54,657 bases of DNA from Weeksellaceae bacterium TAE3-ERU29 (GCA_019218445.1 JAHUUM010000016.1:1-54657); one strand, 5' to 3'; positions 7,472 through 15,705 are shown, counted from the stretch's first letter. Notes: generated by a model from the letters alone, not told the origin. Numbers and translations: made by a program.

Positions 7472-9972
7472 TCTGTTATTTCTTTTAATAAGCCAAAGAA
7501 AAATACAGAGTTATTGTCAATATTTAAAGACCTTGTTCCGTAGTTTCTTGCAATTCTATAATAATTTTCAAATTCTTCTGTGCTATAAAACTCTAAATCT
7601 TGTTCTGTTGGTAAACGACTTCCATTTTTTAGAGTTAATAAAGCAACTGAGCCATCTGTAATTGTATTTTTGGGTAAAAAACTTGCTCTAGGATAATATG
7701 TTAAATTGGGAATCATTACTACATTTGATTTGTTATAAAATTTTGAAACAGCAAGTTCCTTAATTTTATCAATATAACAATCATATCCATCAATTTCTTT
7801 AACTTCATTATTACCGATGTTTCTTGATTTTAATACTCTAATTTCCCCTTTATTTTGTGTGATTGATTTTGTGATTTGTCTATCTCTAAAACTATTAAAA
7901 ATATCAAGCTTCATTTTTGAAACTACATTGTCGAAACTGGTATCTCTATAAATTAGCCAATAAGGAAATTCATCAGAAAAAATATAATTTTTACTTTCCT
8001 TATTATATGAGTTTTTTATGTAACTTTCTATTATAACATTATCATCTATTGAATTAGAAGATGAGCATAAAAAACTAATCGTTTCAATTTTTACACCTTT
8101 GAAAGCTTTTTCTCCATAATCACAAATTTTCCTTAAATCACAATTTTTTAAAATATCTCTTGTTTTATTAAATTCAGGTGCATTTAATAAACTTTTAGGG
8201 ACAATTAAAGAAATAAACTTTCCTAGACGTAACGATTTTTCTATAAAAAAAGAAAATATATTGTTTGTGTCAGAATTATGAGCTTTAAACCTATATAAAT
8301 CTAGTAATGCCTTGTTCTTTGTTACTTTTCCATAAGGTGGATTACCAACAACGATATCATATTTTTTTTTGCAATTCCAAAGCAAAAAATCAGCATGTTT
8401 AAAATTGATTTTAAAATTTTCTGGAACTTTGATTTTTGTTAAAATTGTCTTTAAAATTTGTAGTGAATTATTATCAATGTCACAAATATCAAGAATCACT
8501 TCGTCTTTATTTTCATATTTTTCAAACAACAAAGGAATAAAATTACCAACACCTACAGATGGTTCAAGAATTCTTATTTTCTTCTTTTTCTTAAGCTCTG
8601 GTAAATCCTTAATCACAGAATAAGCAATATCTTTTCTTGTAAAATAAGCACTTGTTTTTAATCTTTCCGAATTCGAGTGTTCAGCTATTAGAAAAATATT
8701 ATCTAAAGAATAGTTCTTAAAATTAGCTTTGATAAAGCTGACAATATTTTCAGTTTCATTTAGGTTATATTCTTTTTCGAGTAATTTAATTTGTGATAAA
8801 GATAGCCTTTCGTTTTTATCAGCTTTTTTAATGTTTAAAGCAATGCTACTGAAAACTCCTGTGGGGACTGCTTCTCCTAAACAATGTCTAATATTTAGTT
8901 CTTCTCTTTTTAAAAAAACTTTTTTCTCTAATTCGGTAAATTTATTAAGTCTATCAGTTTTAATGTGCGACCATTCAAAAGATTCTGGAATAGATAACAT
9001 TCTCATCAATTCTCTTATTGAAAACACTCTATTATCTGATGGGTGAATAGTATTTTGACTTGCTAAAATGTCATTTCTTGTATGAACACAAGGCCCTTCT
9101 TTATCCCAATACCAACGAGCATATTTATCTCCATTTTTACTTTTATTGTAAACAACTTTTCCATTAATAATTCTATGAGGAATTCTTTCTGGCTCTGAAT
9201 TTTCAAATGCTGATTGACCCTCTTCCAAATTTTCAATCCAAGGAAGCATTCTTTGGTCAAACTCTCGATAAGAATGAAAAATGTCCTCTGAAATCTGTCC
9301 CATTTCTGTCAATGATGGTAAATCTCCAATTAATTGACGTAAAGTCTTTGATTTTTGCTTTTTAGGAAAAATATCATAAGGTGTTATGTTTGGGATGTCT
9401 TTTCTTACCCCAATAACTAATGTCCTAGTTCTGCTCGAATTAGAGCCATACTCCTTGAAATTTACAATTTTATATACAATATTATAATTTCCTTCAAGAT
9501 TATATTTAATGGCTTCTTTTATTGGTTTTACAACGCCGTCAATGTCTGTACATGTAGTACTCAAAAAAGCTCTAACATTCTCAAAAATAAAATATTTAGG
9601 AAGTATTTCGTTGGTTAATTTTATTGATTCAACAACTAGAGAATTCCTTGATATTTCATTATTTTTTTTGTGATTAGCTACGGACATACCTTGACAAGGA
9701 GGTGTTGCTATTAATACATCAGGTGTTTTAATTTTATGTTTCTCTTGCCAAAACTTTAATTCATTTAAAAGCTTTTGTTTTACTTCTCGTTTTGTAATGT
9801 CTCCATTAATATATCCACTTTCGTATCTACATTTATTGTTAAAAGATTGTATTTTAAGTCTTTTGGTAAGAATTTCGTTCGTTGCAATACATTCAAAACC
9901 ATTAAGTTTAAACCCGTAACATCCAACACCAGCACCGCTGAAAAGACTAATATATGTTAATAGTTTTTTCAT
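7468..9972 (-). CDS. Fused DNA (cytosine-5)- and (adenine-N6)-methyltransferase
   Basis: This 834-residue chain contains two complete methyltransferases. The first (about 1-380) is a C5-cytosine enzyme: FSGAGVGCYGF (11-21), the catalytic PPCQG (91-95), ENVR (131-134), SRTRTLVIGVR (180-190), RELMRMLSIPESF (320-332) and GEAVPTGVFSSIA (366-378). The second (about 440-834) is an N6-adenine enzyme in gamma order: SAYFTRKDIA (441-450), the AdoMet-binding ILEPSVGVGNF (468-478) and catalytic NPPY (544-547). A helical linker of ~50 residues joins them. The regulator gene overlaps its start by 4 bases and the nuclease gene overlaps its end by 4 bases. Known Type IIS systems protect the two strands of an asymmetric site with different methylases, so one protein doing both is reasonable. 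That use is inferred. Confidence 0.92.
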   Translation of the reverse strand: MKKLLTYISLFSGAGVGCYGFKLNGFECIATNEILTKRLKIQSFNNKCRYESGYINGDITKREVKQKLLNELKFWQEKHKIKTPDVLIATPPCQGMSVANHKKNNEISRNSLVVESIKLTNEILPKYFIFENVRAFLSTTCTDIDGVVKPIKEAIKYNLEGNYNIVYKIVNFKEYGSNSSRTRTLVIGVRKDIPNITPYDIFPKKQKSKTLRQLIGDLPSLTEMGQISEDIFHSYREFDQRMLPWIENLEEGQSAFENSEPERIPHRIINGKVVYNKSKNGDKYARWYWDKEGPCVHTRNDILASQNTIHPSDNRVFSIRELMRMLSIPESFEWSHIKTDRLNKFTELEKKVFLKREELNIRHCLGEAVPTGVFSSIALNIKKADKNERLSLSQIKLLEKEYNLNETENIVSFIKANFKNYSLDNIFLIAEHSNSERLKTSAYFTRKDIAYSVIKDLPELKKKKKIRILEPSVGVGNFIPLLFEKYENKDEVILDICDIDNNSLQILKTILTKIKVPENFKINFKHADFLLWNCKKKYDIVVGNPPYGKVTKNKALLDLYRFKAHNSDTNNIFSFFIEKSLRLGKFISLIVPKSLLNAPEFNKTRDILKNCDLRKICDYGEKAFKGVKIETISFLCSSSNSIDDNVIIESYIKNSYNKESKNYIFSDEFPYWLIYRDTSFDNVVSKMKLDIFNSFRDRQITKSITQNKGEIRVLKSRNIGNNEVKEIDGYDCYIDKIKELAVSKFYNKSNVVMIPNLTYYPRASFLPKNTITDGSVALLTLKNGSRLPTEQDLEFYSTEEFENYYRIARNYGTRSLNIDNNSVFFFGLLKEITE

Positions 9973-10292
9973 AATTCTATTTTCCCTTGTTTTACGTTCA
10001 TATTTCTGTAATAGTTTGCAGTATCTTCTGCAACTGAAAAAATGGATTCAGAGCATTTATATTTTAATGCTTCTTTAACAAATTTGTCTGCAAAAAACAA
10101 ATCAGTAACTATTTGTAAGTCCGTTTGAAATAATTCAGAAAGTTTTTTCAATTTTGATTTGCTGAATTTTTGACTTCCGTTTTCAATCCTACAAATTGCA
10201 CTTGTATTGATTCCAATTTTTGTTCCGAGTTCAGTTTGAGTCCATTCTCTCTTTTCTCTTTCAGTCTTAATATAATTTCCAAAACTTGTCAT
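9969..10292 (-). CDS. XRE-family HTH regulator of the restriction-modification operon
   Basis: A small DNA-binding protein (107 residues from the chosen start). Residues about 5-60 form an XRE/Cro-like helix-turn-helix (KREWTQTELGTKIGINTSAI then CRIENGSQKFSK). The C-terminal ~45 residues are helical and not recognised. It overlaps the methyltransferase gene by 4 bases and opens the operon, so it resembles controller proteins that time methylase and nuclease expression. A longer reading starts at an ATG at 10310. A TACATTTG element at 10308-10315 on the same strand matches the Bacteroidota -7 consensus and would overlap that codon, so the ATG at 10292 is preferred, giving an almost leaderless message. 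Confidence 0.8.
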   Translation of the reverse strand: MTSFGNYIKTEREKREWTQTELGTKIGINTSAICRIENGSQKFSKSKLKKLSELFQTDLQIVTDLFFADKFVKEALKYKCSESIFSVAEDTANYYRNMNVKQGKIEL

Positions 10293-10307
10293 TTGACCTA
10301 TTTTTAG

Positions 10308-10315
10308 CAAATGTA
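10308..10315 (-). promoter_or_regulatory. Putative -7 element for the restriction-modification operon
   Basis: Read on the minus strand the bases are TACATTTG, an exact TAnnTTTG match. A TTG is present upstream but about 23 bases away instead of 19, so the -33 match is poor. Its position decides the start codon of the regulator gene. Confidence 0.4.
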
Positions 10316-10478
10316 AAAATAAATTGCGAATTTTATATCAACTTTGAATTTTATTTTTCAATTAGCATTTGGAAAAAGCTAGCTTTTTTATTTTGTGAGA
10401 TACGAACAAATAAAATATGATTGACTGTGTGAATGACTTTTTGAGTTTGTGTAAAATTCAAATAAAAATTCTATATTT

Positions 10479-11063
10479 TTAATCTTGTACTTCCACAATC
10501 ATTTCGATATCACATGCCATTCCTAAAGGCAAAGAAGCAAAACCAACTGCCGCACGAGCGTGTTTTCCTCTTTCTTCACCAAAGACTTCTACCATTAAAT
10601 CCGAAAATCCGTTAACCACTTCGGGTAATTCCGTGAAATCGGGGGTGGAGTTTACAAAACCGTTTACTTTTACAATTCTAACGACTTTGTTCAAATCGCC
10701 AATTTCCGCTTTGATTGCCGAAAGCTGAGCCTCTGCACCGGCACGTGCCGCTTGGTATCCTTGTTCGGTGGTTAAGTCTTTTCCTAATTTCCCGACAATA
10801 ACATTTCCGTCTTTGTCTTTTGGTACTTTTCCCGAAAGGAAAAGCAAATTTCCCGAACGAACCACAGGCAAATAATTCGCTACTGATTTTTCAGGCCTAA
10901 CCAATTCAATGCCTAATTCTTTCACTCTTTCCTCCACATCGTAGTCGTATAATTTCTCTACTTGGGTGGTTTCTGTTGTGTTTTCATGGGCTGTTTTACA
11001 CGATTTGTCGCAGTTACAAGCGACTAAAACAGCGGTTGTCATTAAAATAAATACTTTTTTCAT
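10479..11063 (-). CDS. RidA (YjgF/UK114) family protein with lipoprotein signal
   Basis: This 194-residue protein begins with a lipoprotein-type signal (MKKVFILMTTAVLVAC, Cys16), so it is probably anchored outside the cytoplasm. The body (about 60-190) is a RidA-like domain: LPVVRSGNLLFLSGKVPKD, a helix with AGAEAQLSAIKAEIGDLNKV, and HARAAVGFASLPLG near the end, which includes the Arg typical of the ligand pocket. Cytosolic RidA enzymes hydrolyse reactive enamines/imines; an exported version must have another substrate or role. It follows an exported alpha/beta hydrolase gene by 13 bp, so the two likely share a transcript and possibly a small-molecule pathway. Confidence 0.85.
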   Translation of the reverse strand: MKKVFILMTTAVLVACNCDKSCKTAHENTTETTQVEKLYDYDVEERVKELGIELVRPEKSVANYLPVVRSGNLLFLSGKVPKDKDGNVIVGKLGKDLTTEQGYQAARAGAEAQLSAIKAEIGDLNKVVRIVKVNGFVNSTPDFTELPEVVNGFSDLMVEVFGEERGKHARAAVGFASLPLGMACDIEMIVEVQD

Positions 11064-11076
11064 GGGTATGGTTGAT

Positions 11077-12078
11077 TTATTGTTTTAAAAATTTAATTAA
11101 CGGATTAATAAAACTCTCAAATTTTTCAATATGAGGTAAATGTCCAATATTTTCAATTTCTACTAATTGTGCATTTGGAATGGCTTTTTGTGTCTTTTTA
11201 CCCAATTCGTTGTAAAGTCCCATGGTTTTTCGAATGTCTTCTGATACCAAATCTTTTCCGATAGCCGTTCGGTCACGCGTACCGATAATCAATAGGGTAG
11301 GCGCAGAAATATTTCCAAATTCATATACCACAGGTTGCGTGAAAATCATATCTGCTGTAAGTGCCGCATTCCATGCAATTGTTTTGTAATCAGAATTAAG
11401 CGTCCAACCGGCCAAAAGATTCACCCATTGGTCGTATTCCGGTTTCCATTGGTTGTCGTAATAGCTTTCCAATTGGTATTTTTTGATGCCTTCATAACTT
11501 TTTTTCAACTCATTTTCATATTGTTTTTCAATTGGTTGATAAGGCACTTTTACTTTCCAATCTTCCAATCCGATGGGGTTTTCCAAAATCAATTTTTCAG
11601 TCGTTTCAGGATACATCAACGCAAAACGAGTGGCTAACATTCCACCCATAGAATGCCCTAAAACAGCTGTTTTTGAAATATTTAAACTATCGAGTAAGGC
11701 TTTGGTATTTTGAGCCAATAGTTGGAAACTATACTGAAAATCTGTTGGTTTTGATGATTTCCCAAAACCAATTTGGTCAGGAACAATTACTCTAAATCCC
11801 TCTTTGGTTAAGGCTTCAATGGTAGTTTTCCAATACGCTCCATTAAAGTTTTTTCCGTGAAAAAGCATTACATTTTTCCCGTTGTAATTATCGGGTTTTA
11901 TATCCATATATGCCATTTTCAACTCCTGATGTTGATTATTCAAATTCAAAAACGATACGTCATACGGATATTCGTAGTTTGCCAATTCAATATCCAGCCA
12001 TTGCAGTTGGTTGTCTTGTGCTTTTACAAATGAAAAGCTACATAAAATCATAAGTAATACGAACACATTTTTTTTCAT
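11077..12078 (-). CDS. Secreted alpha/beta hydrolase
   Basis: This 333-residue protein has a signal peptide (about 1-20, ending VKAQ) and an alpha/beta-hydrolase fold. MLFHGKNFNGAYW (about 71-83) supplies the oxyanion region, LGHSMGG (140-146) the nucleophile Ser143, IIGTRDRTA a likely acid Asp, and IENIGHLPHIE the catalytic His. Such enzymes cleave esters, lactones, amides or epoxides; the substrate is not evident. The gene lies 13 bp upstream of the RidA-like lipoprotein gene. A long perfect inverted repeat (12141-12184) sits 63-106 bases before its start and could be an operator. Confidence 0.88.
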   Translation of the reverse strand: MKKNVFVLLMILCSFSFVKAQDNQLQWLDIELANYEYPYDVSFLNLNNQHQELKMAYMDIKPDNYNGKNVMLFHGKNFNGAYWKTTIEALTKEGFRVIVPDQIGFGKSSKPTDFQYSFQLLAQNTKALLDSLNISKTAVLGHSMGGMLATRFALMYPETTEKLILENPIGLEDWKVKVPYQPIEKQYENELKKSYEGIKKYQLESYYDNQWKPEYDQWVNLLAGWTLNSDYKTIAWNAALTADMIFTQPVVYEFGNISAPTLLIIGTRDRTAIGKDLVSEDIRKTMGLYNELGKKTQKAIPNAQLVEIENIGHLPHIEKFESFINPLIKFLKQ

Positions 12079-12140
12079 GAAAAATAGTTTTAATCTTTAA
12101 TTAAATTAGAAAAGGGAAATAGTTTAATATTAAAAATAAA

Positions 12141-12184
12141 TTACCCTTATTTTATCATTGCTAAGGTAAATAAAATAAGGGTAA
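12141..12184. repeat. Perfect 15-bp inverted repeat upstream of the hydrolase gene
   Basis: TTACCCTTATTTTAT (12141-12155) is repeated in inverted form as ATAAAATAAGGGTAA (12170-12184), with a 14-base spacer. It lies in the 205-bp gap between the hydrolase start (12078) and the previous gene's stop (12284). It could be an operator for a dimeric regulator or a weak terminator of the upstream gene. The AT-rich inner stem makes a terminator less convincing. Confidence 0.6.
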
Positions 12185-12283
12185 ATGGTGTATTTTGCAG
12201 TAAAAATAACTTTAATTTAAATGTTGTTAAGTATTTTTTAATCTGTATTTAGGTGTTGAATAGATTTAGCCGATACTTTAAAG

Positions 12284-12751
12284 TTAAATTTCTTTGATTT
12301 TGTTTAGTTCAATAAGTCTTTTGATGTCTTTGTATAGTCTGAAAGGTAAAACAAACGGACCTACAATCCAAGCACCAATAAGTTTCAAAACAAAATAAAT
12401 AATCCATCCGATAATTGGTAAGAATAGAAAGATTTGAGGGGTGATTCTATTTAAAAATTTCCAGCCGGCAACTAAGGAATAACAGAGATAAAATAAAACT
12501 ATGGCAGAACCGGTAGTTAATGTATTATAAAAAGAATCACTTGATTTTAAAGCGAAAAAAAGTGCAGTTCCTACTCCTGCAATGATGAATAAATCTTTAA
12601 TGATTTGCTTTTGTTCATATTTTACTCTTTGCAAATTGCATTGTGAACAAATAGGAATATCGTATTTATGAGCACAATGAGTACACAAACCTTTATTACA
12701 ATCTATACAATTAGCTACAGCAACTTCAGTTGGGTGATCAAAACAATTCAT
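12284..12751 (-). CDS. Membrane protein with N-terminal B-box-like zinc finger
   Basis: This 155-residue protein starts with a Cys/His cluster: CFDHP, CIDCNKGLCTHCAHKYDIPI and CSQC within residues 3-39. The spacing resembles a B-box zinc finger and would bind two zinc ions. After a basic stretch come hydrophobic segments at about 52-67, 77-97 and 103-128, so it is an integral membrane protein with the finger facing the cytoplasm or exposed at one end. Prokaryotic proteins of this build are common in Bacteroidota but have no assigned function. A terminator for the gene upstream (12809-12840) separates it from that gene. Confidence 0.75.
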   Translation of the reverse strand: MNCFDHPTEVAVANCIDCNKGLCTHCAHKYDIPICSQCNLQRVKYEQKQIIKDLFIIAGVGTALFFALKSSDSFYNTLTTGSAIVLFYLCYSLVAGWKFLNRITPQIFLFLPIIGWIIYFVLKLIGAWIVGPFVLPFRLYKDIKRLIELNKIKEI

Positions 12752-12808
12752 AATTTTAAGTTTTTTAGAAAGCGGAAGTTATTAATAATAACTAATATAA
12801 ACAAATGT

Positions 12809-12840
12809 TAAAAGCCTCTCTATTAATAGAAAGGCTTTTA
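12809..12840 (-). terminator. Intrinsic terminator of the small monooxygenase gene
   Basis: TAAAAGCCT (12809-12817) pairs with AGGCTTTTA (12832-12840), with extra pairing (CTA/TAG) around a TTAA loop. It lies about 50 bases past the stop of the minus-strand gene ending at 12889. Confidence 0.7.
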
Positions 12841-12888
12841 ATTAGTATAATTTTTTATTGATTAAAAAATAACGAGACCAAATTTGTT

Positions 12889-13176
12889 CTATAAAGAATG
12901 TACTTCAATTGTAGGGTCTTCCATAAGATATTCAGATATCTCTTTTATAAAACCGCTTAAATAATCAGACTTTTTATGAACTTCTAAAGCAGCGTCATCA
13001 TTATAGATTTCATAGAAAAGAAACTCATTCTTATCATCAGTAATTTCTTGAAATAGTTTATAAATTGAACAACCTTCTTCTTTTCTGGTATTAGAAATTA
13101 AGGTTTCAGCGAGAGATTTGAAGTTTTCAATTTCATTTGATTTAACTTTAAATCGTGCAATTACATTTTTATTCAT
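12889..13176 (-). CDS. Antibiotic-biosynthesis-monooxygenase (ABM/YgiN-like) domain protein
   Basis: This 95-residue protein is a single ferredoxin-like ABM domain: IARFKVKSNEIENFKSLAE at the start, then ETLISNTRKEEGCSIYKLFQ, FLFYEIYNDDAALEVHKKS and a final strand (TIEVHSL). The EGC-x-Y and E-Y-DDAALE-H patterns are typical. Members act as dimers in quinol or small aromatic oxidation, haem handling or unknown detoxification. Length is full. No partner gene is obvious, so the substrate is unknown. Confidence 0.85.
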   Translation of the reverse strand: MNKNVIARFKVKSNEIENFKSLAETLISNTRKEEGCSIYKLFQEITDDKNEFLFYEIYNDDAALEVHKKSDYLSGFIKEISEYLMEDPTIEVHSL

Positions 13177-13242
13177 TTTTATAAATTTTTTATCGACAAA
13201 GGTACGAAAGTATCAACATTGAAGTGATTTTTCTTTAATTTT

Positions 13243-13563
13243 TTAAAAAGATCCGCTTTTTTTATCTAATATATATTCTGTTGTACCAAGTAATCCGAAA
13301 AGAACATTTATGGACACGATAGAAATAGAAGTATTTTCAAAGAAAAAGATGTTAATCAAATTAAATATAAACAATATTGAAAATGGAAAAATTAAAAAAT
13401 TCCGTCTTGTTTTTAAATTGAAAGTAATCGGAAATGCTAACACCCCGAAAATGAAAAATAAAAAGGACAATAAGTAAAAGTATTCATACAAATTTCCTGT
13501 AAATGCTGTATATATAAAAATGAAAAAAGTTATAATAGATAAAAAGAATAATGTTTTTCTCAT
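13243..13563 (-). CDS. Small hypothetical membrane protein
   Basis: This 106-residue, very hydrophobic protein has about four membrane segments (roughly 3-22, 26-45, 55-73 and 78-95) joined by short loops with a basic RRN turn near residue 54. No family was recognised and no catalytic motif is visible. It is divergent from the ABC ATPase gene that starts at 13682, with 118 bp between the two starts. Its codon use matches its neighbours. Confidence 0.55.
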   Translation of the reverse strand: MRKTLFFLSIITFFIFIYTAFTGNLYEYFYLLSFLFFIFGVLAFPITFNLKTRRNFLIFPFSILFIFNLINIFFFENTSISIVSINVLFGLLGTTEYILDKKSGSF

Positions 13564-13657
13564 GTATTTAAAATTAAATAAAGTTCTTATGAAGAGATTT
13601 AAGATGCTAAATTATAATAAAAAAATGAAGTAGGAATATATTTAACTATATTTCAAT

Positions 13658-13665
13658 TATCTTTG
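13658..13665 (+). promoter_or_regulatory. Putative -7 element for the double ABC ATPase gene
   Basis: TATCTTTG matches TAnnTTTG exactly and ends 16 bases before the ATG. No TTG is found at the standard 19-base spacing. Confidence 0.35.
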
Positions 13666-13681
13666 TAATATATATAGCTAA

Positions 13682-15352
13682 ATGAATCAACCTCTTTTAC
13701 AAGTAAAAAACTTATCGATTTCCTTTAATTCTAATAAGGTGGTAGAAAATGTATCTTTCAATCTTAATCAAGGAGAGATTTTAGGAATAGTGGGCGAATC
13801 GGGTAGTGGGAAGTCGCTTACATCTTTAGCGATTATGAACCTGTTGCCCAAAAATGCAAACACAGCCGGAGAAATTTTATTTAAAGTAAACGAGGAAACC
13901 TATAATCTGTTAAATAAGAATTACCGAAAATTAAAAGGTAAAAACATAGGGATGATTTTCCAAGAGCCTATGACTTCTCTTAATCCGAGTATGACTTGCG
14001 GAAAACAAGTGATAGAAAATCTTTTTTTGCATAAAAAAATCACCAAGAAAGAGGCAAAACAAAAAGTGTTAGATTTATTTGAGGAGGTAGAATTGCCTAA
14101 TCCGAGCCGTATTTATAAAGCCTATCCGCATGAGCTTTCGGGCGGACAAAAGCAAAGGGTAATGATTGCTCTTGCTCTTATCTGCGAGCCTCAATTATTA
14201 ATTGCAGATGAGCCTACTACCGCATTGGATGTTACGGTGCAACAATCGATTTTGAGATTGCTTAAAAAGCTGCAACAAGAGTATAAAATGAGTATCATTT
14301 TTATCTCGCATGATTTGGGCGTAATTTCTCAAATTAGTGATAAAGTAATGGTGATGTTCAGGGGAAAAGTAGTAGAAACGGGAACAGCAAAAGATATATT
14401 TTTCAGTCCTAAAGAGAATTACACTCGTGGATTGATTGAATGCCGACCAAAACTAAATGAACGCCCCGTAAAGCTACCGGTGATAGAAGATTTTCTAAGT
14501 AAAGACAATGTTGAATTTAAGTTAGAATCTGAGGAGAATAGAAAAGCTAAACATCAAAAAATATATACGCAAGAGCCTATTTTAAAGATTAAAAACCTGA
14601 ATAAATACTTTTATTCACGTGCCGGACTGTTCAGAAAAGAAAGTATAAAAGCTGTTCAAGATGTTTCTTTTGAAGTCTATCAAGGAGAAACTTTAGGTTT
14701 AGTGGGCGAGTCGGGGAGTGGGAAAACAACTTTGAGCAGAACACTTTTGATGTTAGAAAAACCGACTTCCGGAGAGGTTTTTTATAAAGGAAAAGACATT
14801 TCTAAATTCAACGAAAACCAACTTAGAAAGCTAAGAAACGAGATTCAAATAATCTTTCAAGACCCGTATTCCAGTTTGAATCCTATGCAAACCATAAAGG
14901 AAATTATTACCACGCCCATGCAAATTCATGGTATAGGAAATTCTAAAACTGAACGTTTGCAAAAGGCGGCAGAACTTATGGAAATAGTAGGTTTACATGC
15001 GTCTGATTTAGATAAATATCCACATGAGTTTTCGGGCGGACAGCGTCAGAGAGTTGGGATTGCGAGAGCCGTTGCACTGCGTCCTAAACTAATTGTTTGC
15101 GACGAAAGCGTTTCTGCGTTAGATGTTTCTGTTCAGGCACAAGTGCTTAATTTATTAAATCAGTTAAAACAGGAATTTGGGCTTACTTATATATTCATTT
15201 CGCATGATTTATCCGTTGTTAAATACATGAGTGACAGGCTCATCGTGTTGCAAAACGGAGTAATGCAAGAGTATGGCGATGCAGATGAAATCTACAAAAA
15301 TCCTAAAACTGAATATACTAAAGAACTGATTTCTGCAATTCCTAAAATCTAA
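13682..15352 (+). CDS. Double-domain peptide-type ABC transporter ATPase (YejF/DppDF-like)
   Basis: This 556-residue protein consists of two ABC ATPase domains. The first has Walker A GESGSGKS (38-45), signature LSGGQKQR, and Walker B followed by DEPTTALD. The second has Walker A GESGSGKT (about 343-350), FSGGQRQR and DESVSALD. Each is followed by the oligopeptide-transporter C-terminal pattern (ENYTRGLIECRPKL; TEYTKELISAIPKI). Such fused ATPases drive uptake of peptides, nickel or similar solutes through Opp/Dpp-type permeases. No permease or binding-protein gene is adjacent, so its membrane partners must be encoded elsewhere. The gene is followed by a repeat-filled intergenic region. Confidence 0.92.
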   Translation: MNQPLLQVKNLSISFNSNKVVENVSFNLNQGEILGIVGESGSGKSLTSLAIMNLLPKNANTAGEILFKVNEETYNLLNKNYRKLKGKNIGMIFQEPMTSLNPSMTCGKQVIENLFLHKKITKKEAKQKVLDLFEEVELPNPSRIYKAYPHELSGGQKQRVMIALALICEPQLLIADEPTTALDVTVQQSILRLLKKLQQEYKMSIIFISHDLGVISQISDKVMVMFRGKVVETGTAKDIFFSPKENYTRGLIECRPKLNERPVKLPVIEDFLSKDNVEFKLESEENRKAKHQKIYTQEPILKIKNLNKYFYSRAGLFRKESIKAVQDVSFEVYQGETLGLVGESGSGKTTLSRTLLMLEKPTSGEVFYKGKDISKFNENQLRKLRNEIQIIFQDPYSSLNPMQTIKEIITTPMQIHGIGNSKTERLQKAAELMEIVGLHASDLDKYPHEFSGGQRQRVGIARAVALRPKLIVCDESVSALDVSVQAQVLNLLNQLKQEFGLTYIFISHDLSVVKYMSDRLIVLQNGVMQEYGDADEIYKNPKTEYTKELISAIPKI

Positions 15353-15402
15353 AACACGCAGATTATGCCCAATATTTCCCTTTATAAGATAGAATTTATA
15401 TA

Positions 15403-15488
15403 GGGCGTTCCCCTTCGGGTCGGGCTTTCCGTTGCAATCTTTTTGTTCGTACCTCTCAAAAAGGATTTTCACTGCAATCCCTAACGCG
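15403..15488. repeat. Flavobacterial dispersed repeat (GGGCGTTCCCC / GTCGGGCTTTCC type)
   Basis: The stretch opens with GGGCGTTCCCCTTCGGGTCG, continues with CGGGCTTTCCGTTGCAATCT and ends in TGCAATCCCTAACGC. This wording resembles an intergenic repeat I recall as widespread in Bacteroidota genomes. It is GC-richer than its surroundings and carries no credible gene. Only one copy is seen in this window. Confidence 0.5.
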
Positions 15489-15510
15489 ATTCATTAGGCC
15501 TAAGAAATAT

Positions 15511-15640
15511 GATGTCACTCTGAATTTATTTCAGAGTTTCATCAGAGAAGAGCATAACAAACACATGCGACCCTGAAACAAGTTCAGGGTGATAAGAGAA
15601 AAGCATACGTAATTGCAAGAGCTTGCTCGAAGTAATCTCG
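15511..15640. repeat. Degenerate REP-like composite repeat
   Basis: CCCTGAAACAAGTTCAGGGT (15571-15590) is an inverted repeat (CCCTGAA/TTCAGGG) found again near 31.33, 48.44, 49.63 and 49.84 kb. It is preceded by a related CTCTGAATTTATTTCAGAG. A partial copy of the CATTGCGA...CGCAATGACG element, in worn form, follows at 15602-15640. Confidence 0.65.
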
Positions 15641-15705
15641 TGATTCTGCAACACCCTCCCGAGACCTCCCCAAGGGAGGCTTTATACTTTTATATCCCCT
15701 TAAGG

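Noticed and set aside
8369-9260. Several 65-105 codon frames within the methyltransferase gene
   Set aside because: Shadow frames of a clearly real, motif-complete gene in an AT-rich region.
10370-10392. AAAAAGCTAGCTTTTT palindrome as a terminator of the RidA gene
   Set aside because: Only a 6-bp stem with a 4-base loop and a single G-C pair; too weak to call.
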